Source: Methylocystis heyeri
GTDB taxonomy: Bacteria; Pseudomonadota; Alphaproteobacteria; Rhizobiales; Beijerinckiaceae
Assembly (NCBI RefSeq): GCF_004802635.2
Contig: NZ_CP046052.1
Location: forward strand, 620,001 to 684,000
DNA: 64,000 bases
Direction: 5' to 3'
Of the stretch, positions 52,901-61,962 are shown piece by piece (the stretch's first letter is position 1; the number at the start of each line of letters is the position of its first letter). Position numbers and translations under genes: made by a program. Below the pieces are notes generated by a model. It did not search any database. It worked only from the letters and a program-made list of their open reading frames with translations, and was not told the DNA's origin.

Positions 52901-53345
52901 CCCAAATGTTTCCGAGGAACTCTTGCTCGAGCTTTACGCGGCGAGCGACCTGTACGCGAATTTCTCAAAATGGGAGGGCTACAATTTAGGGATCGCGCAG
53001 GCGCTGGCGATGGGTCTTCCCGTCATTGCCTCCGATATTCCGGCGCACCGTGAATTTCCGATCAACACCACAGATAGCATGCGCGTCGCAATCGAGAAGC
53101 TCACCGAGGCCTACCTTTCGTTTGCCGAAGGGAAATCTCAGCGTCGGCCCGTGATCTATGATTGGGAGGCGCCCGTGAGCGAATTAGTGCAGATCATACG
53201 CGCTGATATGAACGTCGTTTCCGAGCAGCCGGCCGGGCAGCCGCCGAAGAATTCTGAAGCAATGCGCGATAAGCTCGACGAAGACGTGAAACGCGATAGG
53301 CCGGAGCGATGGGGATTGGCGCGTTTTTTTCGCGGGATGCCCTGA
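49950..53345 (+). CDS. Giant bimodular glycosyltransferase (GT2 + GT4) with N-terminal repeats
   Basis: 1131 residues. Residues 34-107 and 130-206 are two copies of a module reading SGLFD.xWY....PD.RD...D.L.H...FG..EGR.PGP.F...Y....... L.HYL..GRD.G. A GT2 domain (about 455-690) has VSIVIATRDRIELMRSCVDS, FEIVIVDNGS, ILILLNNDM (DxD-like NND) and GGLDETLRVAFNDTKFCLSC. A GT4-like GT-B domain (about 730-1080) has PLGNSHMANW, VVFNVCRFHAGERNYKGIDK and FSKWEGYNLGIAQALAMGLP with the conserved Glu. It likely builds a branched surface glycan. It precedes, in the same direction, the fucosyltransferase-like gene. The start is ATG at 49950. Confidence 0.88.
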   Translation: MIYRLINGLSDAAGFSQRTGRGVFRLSLETLIVQSGLFDANWYILDNHDVRDSGMNPLHHFCAFGDREGRSPGPAFNSAAYAEAWADVASSNMGMLEHYLRIGRDLGRQAPEFSRDFLQQCDFREKIHASGLFDVQWYRDHNPDLRDPSIDVLTHVASFGAKEGRDPGPKFSSLLYSLAYSEDIAVNESALWHYLYKGRDNGFKPFAKSDYGAWAHIFDRIDAEDRDLMCASAAERGFPGIEIVHVFDALACRRASEIFESFQNQVLGRWNARIIFADDVSAADRAAVVARAANEAGISVVADLDEGFWRSLNGKHVLYIHGCVRLEPHAAYMFIERVLTASADIVYSDHDRWNDEGKRSAPRFKPVFSPELLRNGFYVGPCLLMRMTPEKSNLAKGVIEDLRLGGCDRLSDALLAAPHRSVAHIPFVSFSLFDQSPDLVRRRSSAPPLAAATPQPRVSIVIATRDRIELMRSCVDSIEQNTSYPRDRFEIVIVDNGSVSEEARAYFTGLRGRAGYKLVNDPGDFNFSRIYNRGARESGGDILILLNNDMTVIEPRWIDLIVAQCLQADVGAVGAKLLYPDDTIQHAGCNIGVAGLAAHRLVGKKAEAVEASDVTRELAAITGACLGVRRDVFELVGGLDETLRVAFNDTKFCLSCLEQGFRNIYIAKPLLYHFESKSRGLDDTKKKLDLQYRESLYTRRQFPSYFKNDPYYSPNLSVERIDELALPPRRKRPWRSASKNFRPRIMFLCSTLAVGHGVPLIIQMQARGLVKEGFDVIVAGPSSEKEFAFDGCRRIFVAAPLTAAIIAVRENVDCIIVHSPPFYSITRYLGACPIVYFSDAGEPNPELFPDREHREYVNREKRFCATAADRIFAISQAIKDESLDKNVSVMPLGNSHMANWSDALIAPRKAMREKFGWEDKYVVFNVCRFHAGERNYKGIDKYVELMEELSVSDSRARGKAVFVLAGKAHPDDVAEMKSLGLTVFPNVSEELLLELYAASDLYANFSKWEGYNLGIAQALAMGLPVIASDIPAHREFPINTTDSMRVAIEKLTEAYLSFAEGKSQRRPVIYDWEAPVSELVQIIRADMNVVSEQPAGQPPKNSEAMRDKLDEDVKRDRPERWGLARFFRGMP

Positions 53346-53540
53346 ACAAGGAATGGCTTCTCTGGATTGATGGGCGGCTTCCGGCTGCCGGGGCCGTCTC
53401 AACCCCATGGCCGGATTGCTGACTAGGCTCCCGCTTGTCGAAAGCGCGGTCTCAATGCATGCTCAAAACAGATCCGAAGACCATCGGGGTAACGTCAGGC
53501 AAAGACGAAGTTGAGTCTTATCGTGAAAGGCGCTGAGATT

Positions 53541-54971
53541 ATGAAAAGCCTTCTTGAACGGGCGAAGGTTTTTACCGATCCTCGAGCAGAGGGATTCGAT
53601 GCTGAATTCTATTATCAATATTACAAAGACTTGGCCGCTTTGAAAGGAGCCGAGTTGCTCAATCATTACAAAAGCATGGGAATTGATGAGGGCCGTTTCA
53701 AGAACGTAAAAGAACTGATGGCGGACAGGGAGGCGAGGTATGGAAGTCTTCCTGATGATTTCGACAGAGAATCATACAAGGCTATCAATAAAGATATTTC
53801 GAAATGTTTTGCTTATGGATGGGAGTTTGATGTCCATTATATTGAGTTTGGCCGCAGCGAAGGGAGAAGATATAAAAACAATCTAAAAATAAAGCCTCAA
53901 TATAATGAGCGTGGGCAGCGCCGCTGCGTGTATGGGTACCGCGGCGATGGGCTTGGTACGCGTTTTCTAACCATCATTTATGCTAAGATACTAGCTGATA
54001 TGATTGGTTTTGAATTAAAATACATATGGCAGGAAATCGGGAGTCCTTTTTATAGCTCTTTGTTCCAGCCGGATAAAATCGGCGACATTTTTTTGGACAT
54101 GCAAATTTTCAGCGAGGGGGGCGAGGACCGGGGAGAATTCTTAACGAGCGGCCTATTGGATCCCTCTCTCAGGATCTTGCGTCTCGACGGCGATCTTTTC
54201 GCAGATATGAATAGAGAAAGTTTCCTGGAGCTCGTCGAGGGCTATGATGTCGTATTTTACGAGCAGCCTTTTGCGCTGCTCAAGTTCATGAGCCGGGAAA
54301 CGGATATCGCCTCCGAGGTCAAGCGTATATGGAGAAATATTGCTTGGAGTGCGCGAATAGAGGGTTTTATAGATAGAACATGTTCGACGAGGAACATCGG
54401 AAATGCAATTGCAATACATATCCGCCGTGGCGATATTATCAAAATGCTCGTCGAGGCTGACGTAGAATATTTGGTAGATGGCGGGATGGTGCTGATATTC
54501 CAAAGATTCACTGCCATGAGATCCGTAATGGACGCGATCGATAAGGTGAGAGTCAATGAGAATATCTTGGTCTGTAGCGACGATAGCGAGGTAGTTGAGG
54601 TATTATCGCGGAAGTTCGGGGTGGATTCCGTGTACTCTAGTTATGAGACTAATGATCTGACTGACGATCAAAGGTCTGCAATTGACATTATGCTTCTGTC
54701 TAGAGCGAAAATACTTATTTCGCCTTACATAAGTTACTTCTCCAAATGTGCGGCTGAGGTCGGTGAATGCAAACACATTCCCATCCAGTTGGATCTGCCG
54801 TCCGCGGTCCATGAACTTATCGAAATTGCGGATAAAATCCCTGACGGTCGCGCTCTGCATGTAAAGGCGCTCGTTTACCGAACGGCCGCAGGGCTGTCAT
54901 CGGACGACGAACAGCGCGCGCAATTTTTGGAGCGGGCCGAATTTTTAGAGGCCTCCGCGGCGTCGTCCTGA
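53541..54971 (+). CDS. Fucosyltransferase-like protein with shared N-terminal module
   Basis: 476 residues. Two N-terminal modules (about 19-52 and 74-109) have the same pattern FD...Y...... L.HY...G..EGR as the upstream giant glycosyltransferase. The catalytic part resembles O-/alpha-fucosyltransferases of GT11/GT23/GT74 style: GYRGDGLGTRFLTIIYAKIL near residue 132 and HIRRGDII near 293, and ENILVCSDDSEVVEVL. The gene is clearly lower in GC than its surroundings. The start ATG at 53541 is preferred to TTG at 53511. The acceptor and sugar are not known; NodZ-type fucosylation is one possibility. Confidence 0.72.
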   Translation: MKSLLERAKVFTDPRAEGFDAEFYYQYYKDLAALKGAELLNHYKSMGIDEGRFKNVKELMADREARYGSLPDDFDRESYKAINKDISKCFAYGWEFDVHYIEFGRSEGRRYKNNLKIKPQYNERGQRRCVYGYRGDGLGTRFLTIIYAKILADMIGFELKYIWQEIGSPFYSSLFQPDKIGDIFLDMQIFSEGGEDRGEFLTSGLLDPSLRILRLDGDLFADMNRESFLELVEGYDVVFYEQPFALLKFMSRETDIASEVKRIWRNIAWSARIEGFIDRTCSTRNIGNAIAIHIRRGDIIKMLVEADVEYLVDGGMVLIFQRFTAMRSVMDAIDKVRVNENILVCSDDSEVVEVLSRKFGVDSVYSSYETNDLTDDQRSAIDIMLLSRAKILISPYISYFSKCAAEVGECKHIPIQLDLPSAVHELIEIADKIPDGRALHVKALVYRTAAGLSSDDEQRAQFLERAEFLEASAASS

Positions 54972-55230
54972 ACGGCCTCGCGTCTCGCGCGCCCGATCGC
55001 GGGCGCTCGTCAGGCCTCGCCTTATGGTCGGCTCCGGGCGCGTTTGAGTCTGGTCTTGGCGCGTACAAACAAACGACTTGATTCAGTGGCCTATCCGGGC
55101 GAGCGTCCCGGCGCCGGGAGACGATTCGTCCGGCTGCACTCATCCTTGCCGTCTTCCCGCCGGCCGAACGCTCGCCGAGGCCCGTTTCACCGGGCCTGCT
55201 TGGGCGAAAGTCCAAAAAGGGGTTTCTCGA

Positions 55231-55779
55231 ATGACGCTGACATCGGTGGTGAAAATTATTTCGGCCGGAGCGCTTTGCCTGTCGCTGGGCGCATGCGCCA
55301 GCACAGGGCCGGCCATGCCCCAGGTTCCGGTGATGCCGGGCAAGAAGAAATCCTACGCCGCTTTCCAGAGAGACGATGAATATTGTCAGGGCTCGGCCCA
55401 GGCAGCGATCGGCGGTCAGTCTCCCGGGCAGGCCGCCAATGACGCCGCGATCGGCAGCGCCGTAATCGGCACCGCCCTCGGCGCCGCCGCAGGCGCCGCC
55501 ATAGGGGCGGCGGCTCACAACGCCGGAACCGGCGCGGCGATCGGCGCCGGTTCGGGCCTCCTCGCCGGCAGCGCAATCGGCGCCGGCAATGCGAGCGCCG
55601 CCGGCGGCTCGATTCAGGGCCGCTACGATATGGTCTATGCGCAATGCATGGCGGCCAGGGGCAATCATGTCGGCGGCCCGCCGGCGCCGGTTGTGGCCGC
55701 TCCGGTCGTGGCCGCTCCCGTCGTCTATGGCGAGCCCGCGCCCTATTATTACGGCCCCGCTCCCGCCCCCTGGTATTGA
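55231..55779 (+). CDS. Glycine-zipper lipoprotein
   Basis: 182 residues. The signal peptide ends in the lipobox LSLGAC (Cys about residue 21), so it is lipid anchored, probably in the outer membrane. The central part is a strong Gly/Ala zipper (IGSAVIGTALGAAAGAAIGA, TGAAIGAGSGLLAGSAIGAG), preceded by DDEYCQGSAQAAIG and followed by YDMVYAQCMAARGNHVGG (the two cysteines may pair), then a Pro/Val/Ala-rich tail ending YYYGPAPAPWY. Similar YMGG-like or OmpA-associated lipoproteins are known; function unknown. AAAAGGGG upstream supports the ATG. Confidence 0.85.
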   Translation: MTLTSVVKIISAGALCLSLGACASTGPAMPQVPVMPGKKKSYAAFQRDDEYCQGSAQAAIGGQSPGQAANDAAIGSAVIGTALGAAAGAAIGAAAHNAGTGAAIGAGSGLLAGSAIGAGNASAAGGSIQGRYDMVYAQCMAARGNHVGGPPAPVVAAPVVAAPVVYGEPAPYYYGPAPAPWY

Positions 55780-55933
55780 CGCGCGCAGGATGCGCGCGGA
55801 GCGCTGATAAAATCGGGGCTCATTCTGCAAAACCACCCGGCTGTTGCGGAATGCGCCCCAACTATTTCCTGGGCGATTTCTGTTTCGGCTCCAAAAACCG
55901 CTCCGTATCTTTCGTTTCTCTTGGGAGCAGGCC

Positions 55934-57292
55934 CTAAAAGCTCGGCTCGATGCCGCCCGTCGCCAAAAAATGCTCCAGCCAGTGGATGTCGTACACGCCG
56001 TTCTGGACATCGGCGTTGCGCACCAGGGTGCGGAACAACGGCAAGGTGGTGTCGACGCCGTCTACGATGAATTCGTCGAGCGAGCGACGCAGGCGCATCA
56101 GCGCCTCGGTGCGGTTGCGACCGTGAACGATGAGCTTGCCGATCAGCGAATCGTAATTCGGCGGGATGACGTAGCCCTGGTAGGCAGCCGAATCGACCCG
56201 AACCCCGACGCCGCCGGGCGGATGATAATAGGCGATGCGGCCGGGGGACGGCCGGAATGTGGAATGATGTTCCGCATTCACGCGGCACTCGATGGCGTGT
56301 CCGTAAAAGCGGATGTCTTCCTGCTTCAGGGACAGCGGCGAACCCGCCGCGACGCGAATCTGTTCGGCGACGAGGTCGACGCCGGTGATCGCTTCGGTGA
56401 CGGGGTGCTCGACCTGAATGCGCGTGTTCATTTCGATGAAATAAAACGCGCCGTTCTCATACAGGAATTCGATGGTGCCCGCGCCGGAATATTGCATCTC
56501 GCGCATCGCCCTGGCGCAAATCTCGCCGATTTCCTGACGTTGCGCGTCGTTCAGCGCTGGGGAGGGGCTTTCCTCCCACACCTTCTGGTGGCGGCGCTGC
56601 AGGGAGCAATCGCGCTCGCCGAGATGGATCGCTTCGCCCTTGCCGTCTCCGAACACCTGGATTTCGATGTGCCGCGGCTTCTGGAGATATTTTTCGAGAT
56701 AGACCGTGTCGTCGCCGAACGCGGCTTTGGCCTCGACCTGCGCGGCGCTTATCGCGTGAAGCAGTTCCTGCTTGTCGTGGGCGACTTTCATGCCGCGTCC
56801 GCCGCCGCCGGAGGCCGCCTTCACCAGAACCGGATAGCCGATTTTTTCGGCTGCGCTCAGCGCTTCCCGATCGTTGGAGATGGCGCCGTCGGAGCCGGGC
56901 ACGCAAGGGATTCCAAGCCGTTTGGCGGTGGCCTTGGCTTCGATCTTGTCGCCCATCAGGCGGATATGCTCGGCCTTCGGACCGATGAAGGTGATGCCGT
57001 GCTCTTCGAGAATGCCGGCGAAGCGGGCGTTCTCCGAGAGAAAGCCGTATCCGGGATGGACCGCGTCCGCACCCGTGATTTCGCAGGCCGACAAAAGCGC
57101 CGGAATGTTGAGATAGGAGTCGCGCGCCGGGGCGGGGCCGATACAAACGGATTCGTCCGCCAGCTTCACATGCATGGCGTGAGCGTCCGAGGTCGAATGC
57201 ACCGCCACGGTGGCGATGCCGAGTTCTTTCGCCGCGCGGAGGATTCGGAGCGCGATTTCGCCGCGGTTGGCGATGAGGATCTTGTCAATCAT
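55934..57292 (-). CDS. accC: Acetyl-CoA carboxylase biotin carboxylase subunit AccC
   Basis: 452 residues. It carboxylates biotin on AccB with ATP and bicarbonate, the first step of fatty acid synthesis. ATP-grasp motifs: [109 protein letters not shown] and [11 protein letters not shown]. It follows accB by 12 nt in the aroQ-accB-accC operon. Confidence 0.97.
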   Translation of the reverse strand: MIDKILIANRGEIALRILRAAKELGIATVAVHSTSDAHAMHVKLADESVCIGPAPARDSYLNIPALLSACEITGADAVHPGYGFLSENARFAGILEEHGITFIGPKAEHIRLMGDKIEAKATAKRLGIPCVPGSDGAISNDREALSAAEKIGYPVLVKAASGGGGRGMKVAHDKQELLHAISAAQVEAKAAFGDDTVYLEKYLQKPRHIEIQVFGDGKGEAIHLGERDCSLQRRHQKVWEESPSPALNDAQRQEIGEICARAMREMQYSGAGTIEFLYENGAFYFIEMNTRIQVEHPVTEAITGVDLVAEQIRVAAGSPLSLKQEDIRFYGHAIECRVNAEHHSTFRPSPGRIAYYHPPGGVGVRVDSAAYQGYVIPPNYDSLIGKLIVHGRNRTEALMRLRRSLDEFIVDGVDTTLPLFRTLVRNADVQNGVYDIHWLEHFLATGGIEPSF

Positions 57293-57304
57293 TTGTCGCG
57301 CCGC

Positions 57305-57892
57305 TTATTCGATCACGAGCAGTGGCTCGCCATATTCCACCGGCTGTCCGTCTTCGACCAGTATCGCCGTGACCACTCCCGCTTTGGGGGCGACGATGTC
57401 GTTGAAGGTTTTCATGGCCTCGATGAGCAGGAGCTTGTCGCCGGCGGAAACCCTGGAGCCGATCTCGACGAAGGCCTTGGCGTCCGGATTGGGGCGAAGA
57501 TAGGCCGTTCCCACCATGGGCGACTTCACGGCGTCGGCGTAATCCGCCTTTGCCGCCGGTTCGGGCAGGGCGGGAGTCGCCGCTTGCGGCCTGGGCGCGG
57601 CGACAGCCGGCAGCGCCGGGGCGGGAACCGCATGGATCTGTTGAGGGGCCACGACCAGCGGCGCCGCGGTCGTGCGGGCGGCGCGAATGCGCAGGTCGCC
57701 TTTTTCGATCTCGATTTCGGTGAGGTCGCTCTCCGCCAGCAGGCCGGCGACGAGTCGCAGCAGGTCCTGATCCGGCTGCGAAGCCGGCGCAGCGGCCGTC
57801 GCCGCCTCCCTGGCTCTGGGCGCGGTTACTCGCCTCGGGGCTGGTTTTGCAGTTCTCGCGGCGGAACGGCTGGACTGGGTTTTGCGCGCCAT
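57305..57892 (-). CDS. accB: Acetyl-CoA carboxylase biotin carboxyl carrier protein AccB
   Basis: 195 residues. The biotinylated lysine lies in [19 protein letters not shown]. The N-terminal third is a disordered Ala/Arg-rich tail followed by [33 protein letters not shown]; an Ala/Pro linker precedes the biotinyl domain ([19 protein letters not shown]). It starts 6 nt after the aroQ stop and ends 12 nt before accC. Confidence 0.97.
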   Translation of the reverse strand: MARKTQSSRSAARTAKPAPRRVTAPRAREAATAAAPASQPDQDLLRLVAGLLAESDLTEIEIEKGDLRIRAARTTAAPLVVAPQQIHAVPAPALPAVAAPRPQAATPALPEPAAKADYADAVKSPMVGTAYLRPNPDAKAFVEIGSRVSAGDKLLLIEAMKTFNDIVAPKAGVVTAILVEDGQPVEYGEPLLVIE

Positions 57893-57898
57893 GGATGC

Positions 57899-58342
57899 TC
57901 AGGTCTTTCTTATAGTGTTGCCGAAAAGAGCCTCGAGGGCCAGCAGATAGGAAGAGGGGCCGAAGCCCGCGATAACGCCTCGTGCGGCAGGAGATATGAA
58001 GGAGTGATGGCGAAAGCTCTCCCGCGCATGCACATTGGAGAGATGAACCTCGACAACTTCGGCCTGCGACCCTTTGATGGCGTCGTACAGGGCGATGGAC
58101 GTGTGGGTGAGCGCGCCAGCGTTCAAGATCACAGGTGCGCCCGAGGCTCCCGCCTCCTGAATCCAGGTGACGAGATCTCCCTCGAAGTTCGATTGCTTGA
58201 AAACGAGATCCACGCCGAGCGTCGCGCAACGCACGGCGAGCGCGGCGCGAATGTCGTCGAGCGTGGCGCGCCCGTAGACTTCGGGCTCCCGGCTCCCAAG
58301 CAGATTCAGATTTGGACCGTTCAAGACGTGGACGGCTGTCAT
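57899..58342 (-). CDS. aroQ: 3-dehydroquinate dehydratase, type II
   Basis: 147 residues, a dodecamer-forming type II enzyme of the shikimate pathway. Motifs: VLNGPNLNLLGSREPEVYGR (with the catalytic Tyr of YG), FKQSNFEGDLVTWI, GAPVILNAGALTHTSIALYD, VEVHLSNVHARESFRHHSFI and GVIAGFGPSSYLLALEAL. First gene of the aroQ-accB-accC operon. Confidence 0.96.
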   Translation of the reverse strand: MTAVHVLNGPNLNLLGSREPEVYGRATLDDIRAALAVRCATLGVDLVFKQSNFEGDLVTWIQEAGASGAPVILNAGALTHTSIALYDAIKGSQAEVVEVHLSNVHARESFRHHSFISPAARGVIAGFGPSSYLLALEALFGNTIRKT

Positions 58343-58405
58343 TTCAGCACCAGGAAATGGCGCCTCGCGCCGATGCGGTCTTCATAATCCTATCATCCAC
58401 GCAAA

Positions 58406-58445
58406 GAAAGCGCCCTCTGAAGCCGCTCTGCACGAGGGCGCTTTC
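58406..58445 (-). terminator. Intrinsic terminator of dsbA
   Basis: Arms GAAAGCGCCCTC and GAGGGCGCTTTC make a 12-bp perfect stem, 70 nt after the oxidoreductase stop, followed on the minus strand by TTTGCG. It separates dsbA from the aroQ operon. Confidence 0.75.
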
Positions 58446-58517
58446 TCCGTCCGGATCGCCTTGCCAGTCTTGCGCTCGAACCAACCGGTTCGAGCGTGAA
58501 TATTTAAGGCGTTGGAA

Positions 58518-59297
58518 TCAGCAGGTCGCCTTGCCGCACTTGCGGACATTGTCGATCTTGCTCTTGAGCTCCCCGAAGGAAACGCCGCCGATGATCGCTT
58601 CCTTGCCGATCACCCAGGAGGGCGTGCCGCTGAAATGGAGCCCTTCGGCCAGCAGGTCGACTTCCTCGAGGGTGGCCCGGGTCTCGGGGCGCTTGATGTC
58701 TTTCTCGAGCTGGTCGACGTCCGCCCCGAGCTCCTTGGCCACGGCGACCGCCTGCTGCTTGCCGATATGCCCGCGCGTTTCAAGCAGCTTGCGATGGAAG
58801 TCCCAGAATTTGGCTCCCTTGAATTGCGTTCGGACCGCGGTGGCGACCTCGGCGGCTTCCACCGAATCCGGTCCGAGGATGGCGAAATCCTTCAGCACGA
58901 CCCTCACTTTCGGATCGGTTTCGATCAGCTTGGCGACATTGGCCAAGGACTGCTTGCAATAGCCGCAGTTGTAATCGAAGAATTCGACCACGGTCACGTC
59001 GCCGTTGGGATTTCCGACCACGGCCTGATTGGACGAGTTGAACAGCTTGTCTGCGTCCTTGGTCAGGATCTTTTCGCGCGCGGCGGCTTCGGCGAGCTTT
59101 TCCTTCTTGTTCAGCGCCTCGATCGCTTCCTTGATGACCTCGGGCTTGGTCACGAGGTAGTCGTGAACGATTCTTTCGATGTCCATTTTCTGGGCGCCGG
59201 AGAATTCCTCGGCCCGCGCCTGCGGGGAGATCAGGAAGGCGCTGGCCCCAAGGAAGGCGAGAGCGCACGCTGTCAGGCGGTGTCGTGTCAGTTTCAT
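58518..59297 (-). CDS. DsbA/Com1-like thiol oxidoreductase
   Basis: 259 residues. The signal peptide ends near ISPQARA. An N-terminal helical region (FSGAQKMDIERIVHDYLVTK, PEVIKEAIEALNKKEKLAEA) resembles the ScsC/Com1 oligomerisation domain, then the thioredoxin fold with active site FDYNCGYCKQSLAN (CxxC = CGYC) and the cis-Pro in SGTPSWVIG. It acts in periplasmic disulfide formation or isomerisation. It is downstream of lptD (35 nt), which itself needs disulfides, so LptD is a plausible client (inference). The C-terminal KCGKATC pair is an oddity. Confidence 0.9.
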   Translation of the reverse strand: MKLTRHRLTACALAFLGASAFLISPQARAEEFSGAQKMDIERIVHDYLVTKPEVIKEAIEALNKKEKLAEAAAREKILTKDADKLFNSSNQAVVGNPNGDVTVVEFFDYNCGYCKQSLANVAKLIETDPKVRVVLKDFAILGPDSVEAAEVATAVRTQFKGAKFWDFHRKLLETRGHIGKQQAVAVAKELGADVDQLEKDIKRPETRATLEEVDLLAEGLHFSGTPSWVIGKEAIIGGVSFGELKSKIDNVRKCGKATC

Positions 59298-59331
59298 CTT
59301 GTTTCCTTTGCCGTTCCGGGACAGGCGGAGA

Positions 59332-61962
59332 TTATGGCTGAGCCTTCACGCCGTCATTGAGCAGGACGGATCCTAGGCCGACGCCGGTCTTGATCTCGCC
59401 GAGAGTGCGCAGTTTCAGGCTTAAGAGGATGGTCTGGTTGCGCGCCGGCAAGCCGGTCGAGGCCTGAGGCGCATAAATCGACGTGTAATTGAGCGTAAAT
59501 TCAGTGCATTCGTCGTGGTAGCCGCCGCCGAGGCCCATCGCGGCGATCGAGAACACCGGCGCAGCGCCGGTCACATTGACGCTGGTCAGCGTAGTGGTGT
59601 TCACGCCGAACAGGCTGGTGGTGAACTGCTGCGTGGTCAACGGGTTGTAGAGATACCGGCTCATGTCGAAAGTTACGTTGCCGGCGAGAAAGTAGTTCTT
59701 GGCGATGTCCCAGCGGCCGTTCACGGCCATGCCCTGCCGGCGGACGTCGAAGCCGATTTCCGGCTGGGCGGTGTAATTGGCGTAGTGCAGTTCCAGAGTG
59801 AGCGGCTGCAGCTTGTAGGACGTGAAGAGATCGATGCGTCTCGCAGCCAGGCTCGAGCTGTCGAAGCGCCCTTTGGCGACGAAGGTGAGGTTGTCGATCG
59901 GATTGATCGCCAGACGTCCGACGATGTCCGAGGTTCGCGTGTCGAGGCCCGATTGAAGCCCGACATTGGCGGCGTCGGCGACCGAATAGGGATTGGCCCC
60001 CGCGATCTGTCGGGATTGCCCCACCAGAGCGTTGACATAGGCGCCGTTGACGAAAGTCATGCTGGCCTGGCCGCCGTAATTCACGCGCGTGCCGGTCTCG
60101 AAGCGGTCGTAACCGGAATATTTGCTCCAATCGAAGAGATTGGTGTCGTCGAAGACGAGGCTCTGGGCGTCGAGATTGACGAGAGAGGGGATCGACGACT
60201 GATTGGGACGGGCGACGATCTGCGCGATCGGTTCGATGACCATGTCGCCGAGGCTGCTTCGCGCCAGCAGTGGATAGCGCCATTCGGCGCCGACGCCCGG
60301 CGTCGCCTGGCCATGGAACGCATTGTCGGCCCCGTTGACGAACGCGCCCTGGGCCGAGTTGGGCATGGGCAGATAGACGTTGTTGTATATCGGCGCCACG
60401 CCCTGGGTGTCGTAGTTCAGGAAGGAGCCGAAAAACCGCGAGAAGGCGAACGGCTCCCACACGCCGCCGATCGGGTCGATCACCTTCCGTTTCCAGGAGG
60501 TCTCGATCGTGCCCGACTGGTAATCGCCGCCGATTCCGCGCAGCAGGCAGCCGCTCTTCGAGCGGTCTGCGGCGGGGGCGTATATCTGGCAGACGTTGTA
60601 GAGGCCGTAGATGCTGTCGAGCGTGCGCGGCTGAATCGACTCGTAATTGGCGGTCTGGGCGGAAGTGCTCGTGAAATTGGCGTTCACAGTGAGCTGTCCG
60701 CCGATCCCGCCGGTCTTGGCCGGGTCGATGTCGAAGGCGCGGTCGTAATCCAGGATCGGATGCGCGACTCCTTGCTGGGACTGCACGTCGCTGGCGGACA
60801 GCACTTGGAAATAATAGGCGCGCAGATCAAACCAGCTGCGGTCGCCCTGGCCGGTCAGATAGGCGGTAGAGGAGGCCTCGCGGAAAAAATAGTTCTGGTA
60901 GAGCGTGTTGTGCTGCTTGTAGTCCTGCAGGAAGAAGCGGTCGGACAGGGCGGTCACATCCCAGCCGAAACGCCATTGGTCGTTCAGGAAGAACTCGCCC
61001 GCGCTCTGCGCCGAACCGCGCCAGATCCTGTCTCCGGCTCCATAAGGAGCGATCGCGAAGGCGCCCGGATTGCCGACATGCGTTCCCTCGAGCTTGATCC
61101 AGTAGGAGCCGTTCTCCATGCGCTGCCGGAACTCGGCGGAGACGAAGGGACCCTGCGAGGTGAAATAGGTCGGCGTTATGGTGAGGTCGTAATCGGGCGC
61201 CAGCGCCCAGTAGATCGGCTGGCCCACCCCGAATCCGAGCTGCGAGCGGTAGGCGAAGACCGGCGTCAACAAGCCCGACTGGCGCGCCCGGGAAGGATCC
61301 GGCGACGACCAGAAGGGAACGTAAGCGATCGGAGTGTCCAGAAACTCGAGGGTGGCGTCCTCGTAGTAGATCATCTTCTCCGTATTGTCGTGGATGATTC
61401 TCTTCGCCTTGAGCTGCCAAGTGCGCGGGCGCGAGGGATCGTCCTTGCAGGCTTCGCAGGCGGTGTAGGCGCCGTGGTCGAAGACGGTGGTCTCTCCGGC
61501 GGCGCGCTCCGCGTGCGGCGCGCTGAAGTGGGTGTTGTTGGGCGTGTCGACCTGGAGGCTTTCGATGAAGCCGTCCTTGAAGTCGTCGGTCAGATCGAAG
61601 CGTTCGGCCCTGACGATGGAGCCGTCACGCTCCGTCAGCCGGGCGTGGCCCTCCGCATAGACGCGCTCGGTCTTGCGGTCGTAAACGACATGGTCGGCTT
61701 CGAGAAGCCGCCCCTTGTAATAGATCTGGACAGCCCCTTTGGCGGAGACGGTGTCCTTGTCCTTGTCGTAGACGAGCTCGCGCGCTTCGACCACCATGCG
61801 GGCGGCCGGCTGGTCGGACTTTTGCTCGGACGCCTGAAGCGAGGGAACTTCTATAAAGGCGAGAGCGATTGCCAGCGCCATTGCGCTCGCTCGATGGAGA
61901 TTAGGCCTCGAGGTCGCAGCTGCATGGAACGCGATACGGTGGAGGTCGCCATGGCGTTTCAT
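59332..61962 (-). CDS. lptD: LPS-assembly protein LptD (OstA/Imp)
   Basis: 876 residues. The ATG at 61962 starts MKRHGDLHRIAFHAAATSRP and a signal peptide ending near EVPSLQAS; the long open frame upstream is a shadow of lptG. The OstA jellyroll (about 60-180: VEARELVYDKDKDTVSAKGA, YYKGRLLEADHVVYDRKTER) is followed by the 26-strand barrel (PIAYVPFWSSPDPSRARQSG, QSGLLTPVFAYRSQLGFGVG, ...). It inserts lipopolysaccharide into the outer leaflet with LptE. The ATG overlaps the lptG stop by one base (TGATG), so both are coupled. Confidence 0.95.
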   Translation of the reverse strand: MKRHGDLHRIAFHAAATSRPNLHRASAMALAIALAFIEVPSLQASEQKSDQPAARMVVEARELVYDKDKDTVSAKGAVQIYYKGRLLEADHVVYDRKTERVYAEGHARLTERDGSIVRAERFDLTDDFKDGFIESLQVDTPNNTHFSAPHAERAAGETTVFDHGAYTACEACKDDPSRPRTWQLKAKRIIHDNTEKMIYYEDATLEFLDTPIAYVPFWSSPDPSRARQSGLLTPVFAYRSQLGFGVGQPIYWALAPDYDLTITPTYFTSQGPFVSAEFRQRMENGSYWIKLEGTHVGNPGAFAIAPYGAGDRIWRGSAQSAGEFFLNDQWRFGWDVTALSDRFFLQDYKQHNTLYQNYFFREASSTAYLTGQGDRSWFDLRAYYFQVLSASDVQSQQGVAHPILDYDRAFDIDPAKTGGIGGQLTVNANFTSTSAQTANYESIQPRTLDSIYGLYNVCQIYAPAADRSKSGCLLRGIGGDYQSGTIETSWKRKVIDPIGGVWEPFAFSRFFGSFLNYDTQGVAPIYNNVYLPMPNSAQGAFVNGADNAFHGQATPGVGAEWRYPLLARSSLGDMVIEPIAQIVARPNQSSIPSLVNLDAQSLVFDDTNLFDWSKYSGYDRFETGTRVNYGGQASMTFVNGAYVNALVGQSRQIAGANPYSVADAANVGLQSGLDTRTSDIVGRLAINPIDNLTFVAKGRFDSSSLAARRIDLFTSYKLQPLTLELHYANYTAQPEIGFDVRRQGMAVNGRWDIAKNYFLAGNVTFDMSRYLYNPLTTQQFTTSLFGVNTTTLTSVNVTGAAPVFSIAAMGLGGGYHDECTEFTLNYTSIYAPQASTGLPARNQTILLSLKLRTLGEIKTGVGLGSVLLNDGVKAQP

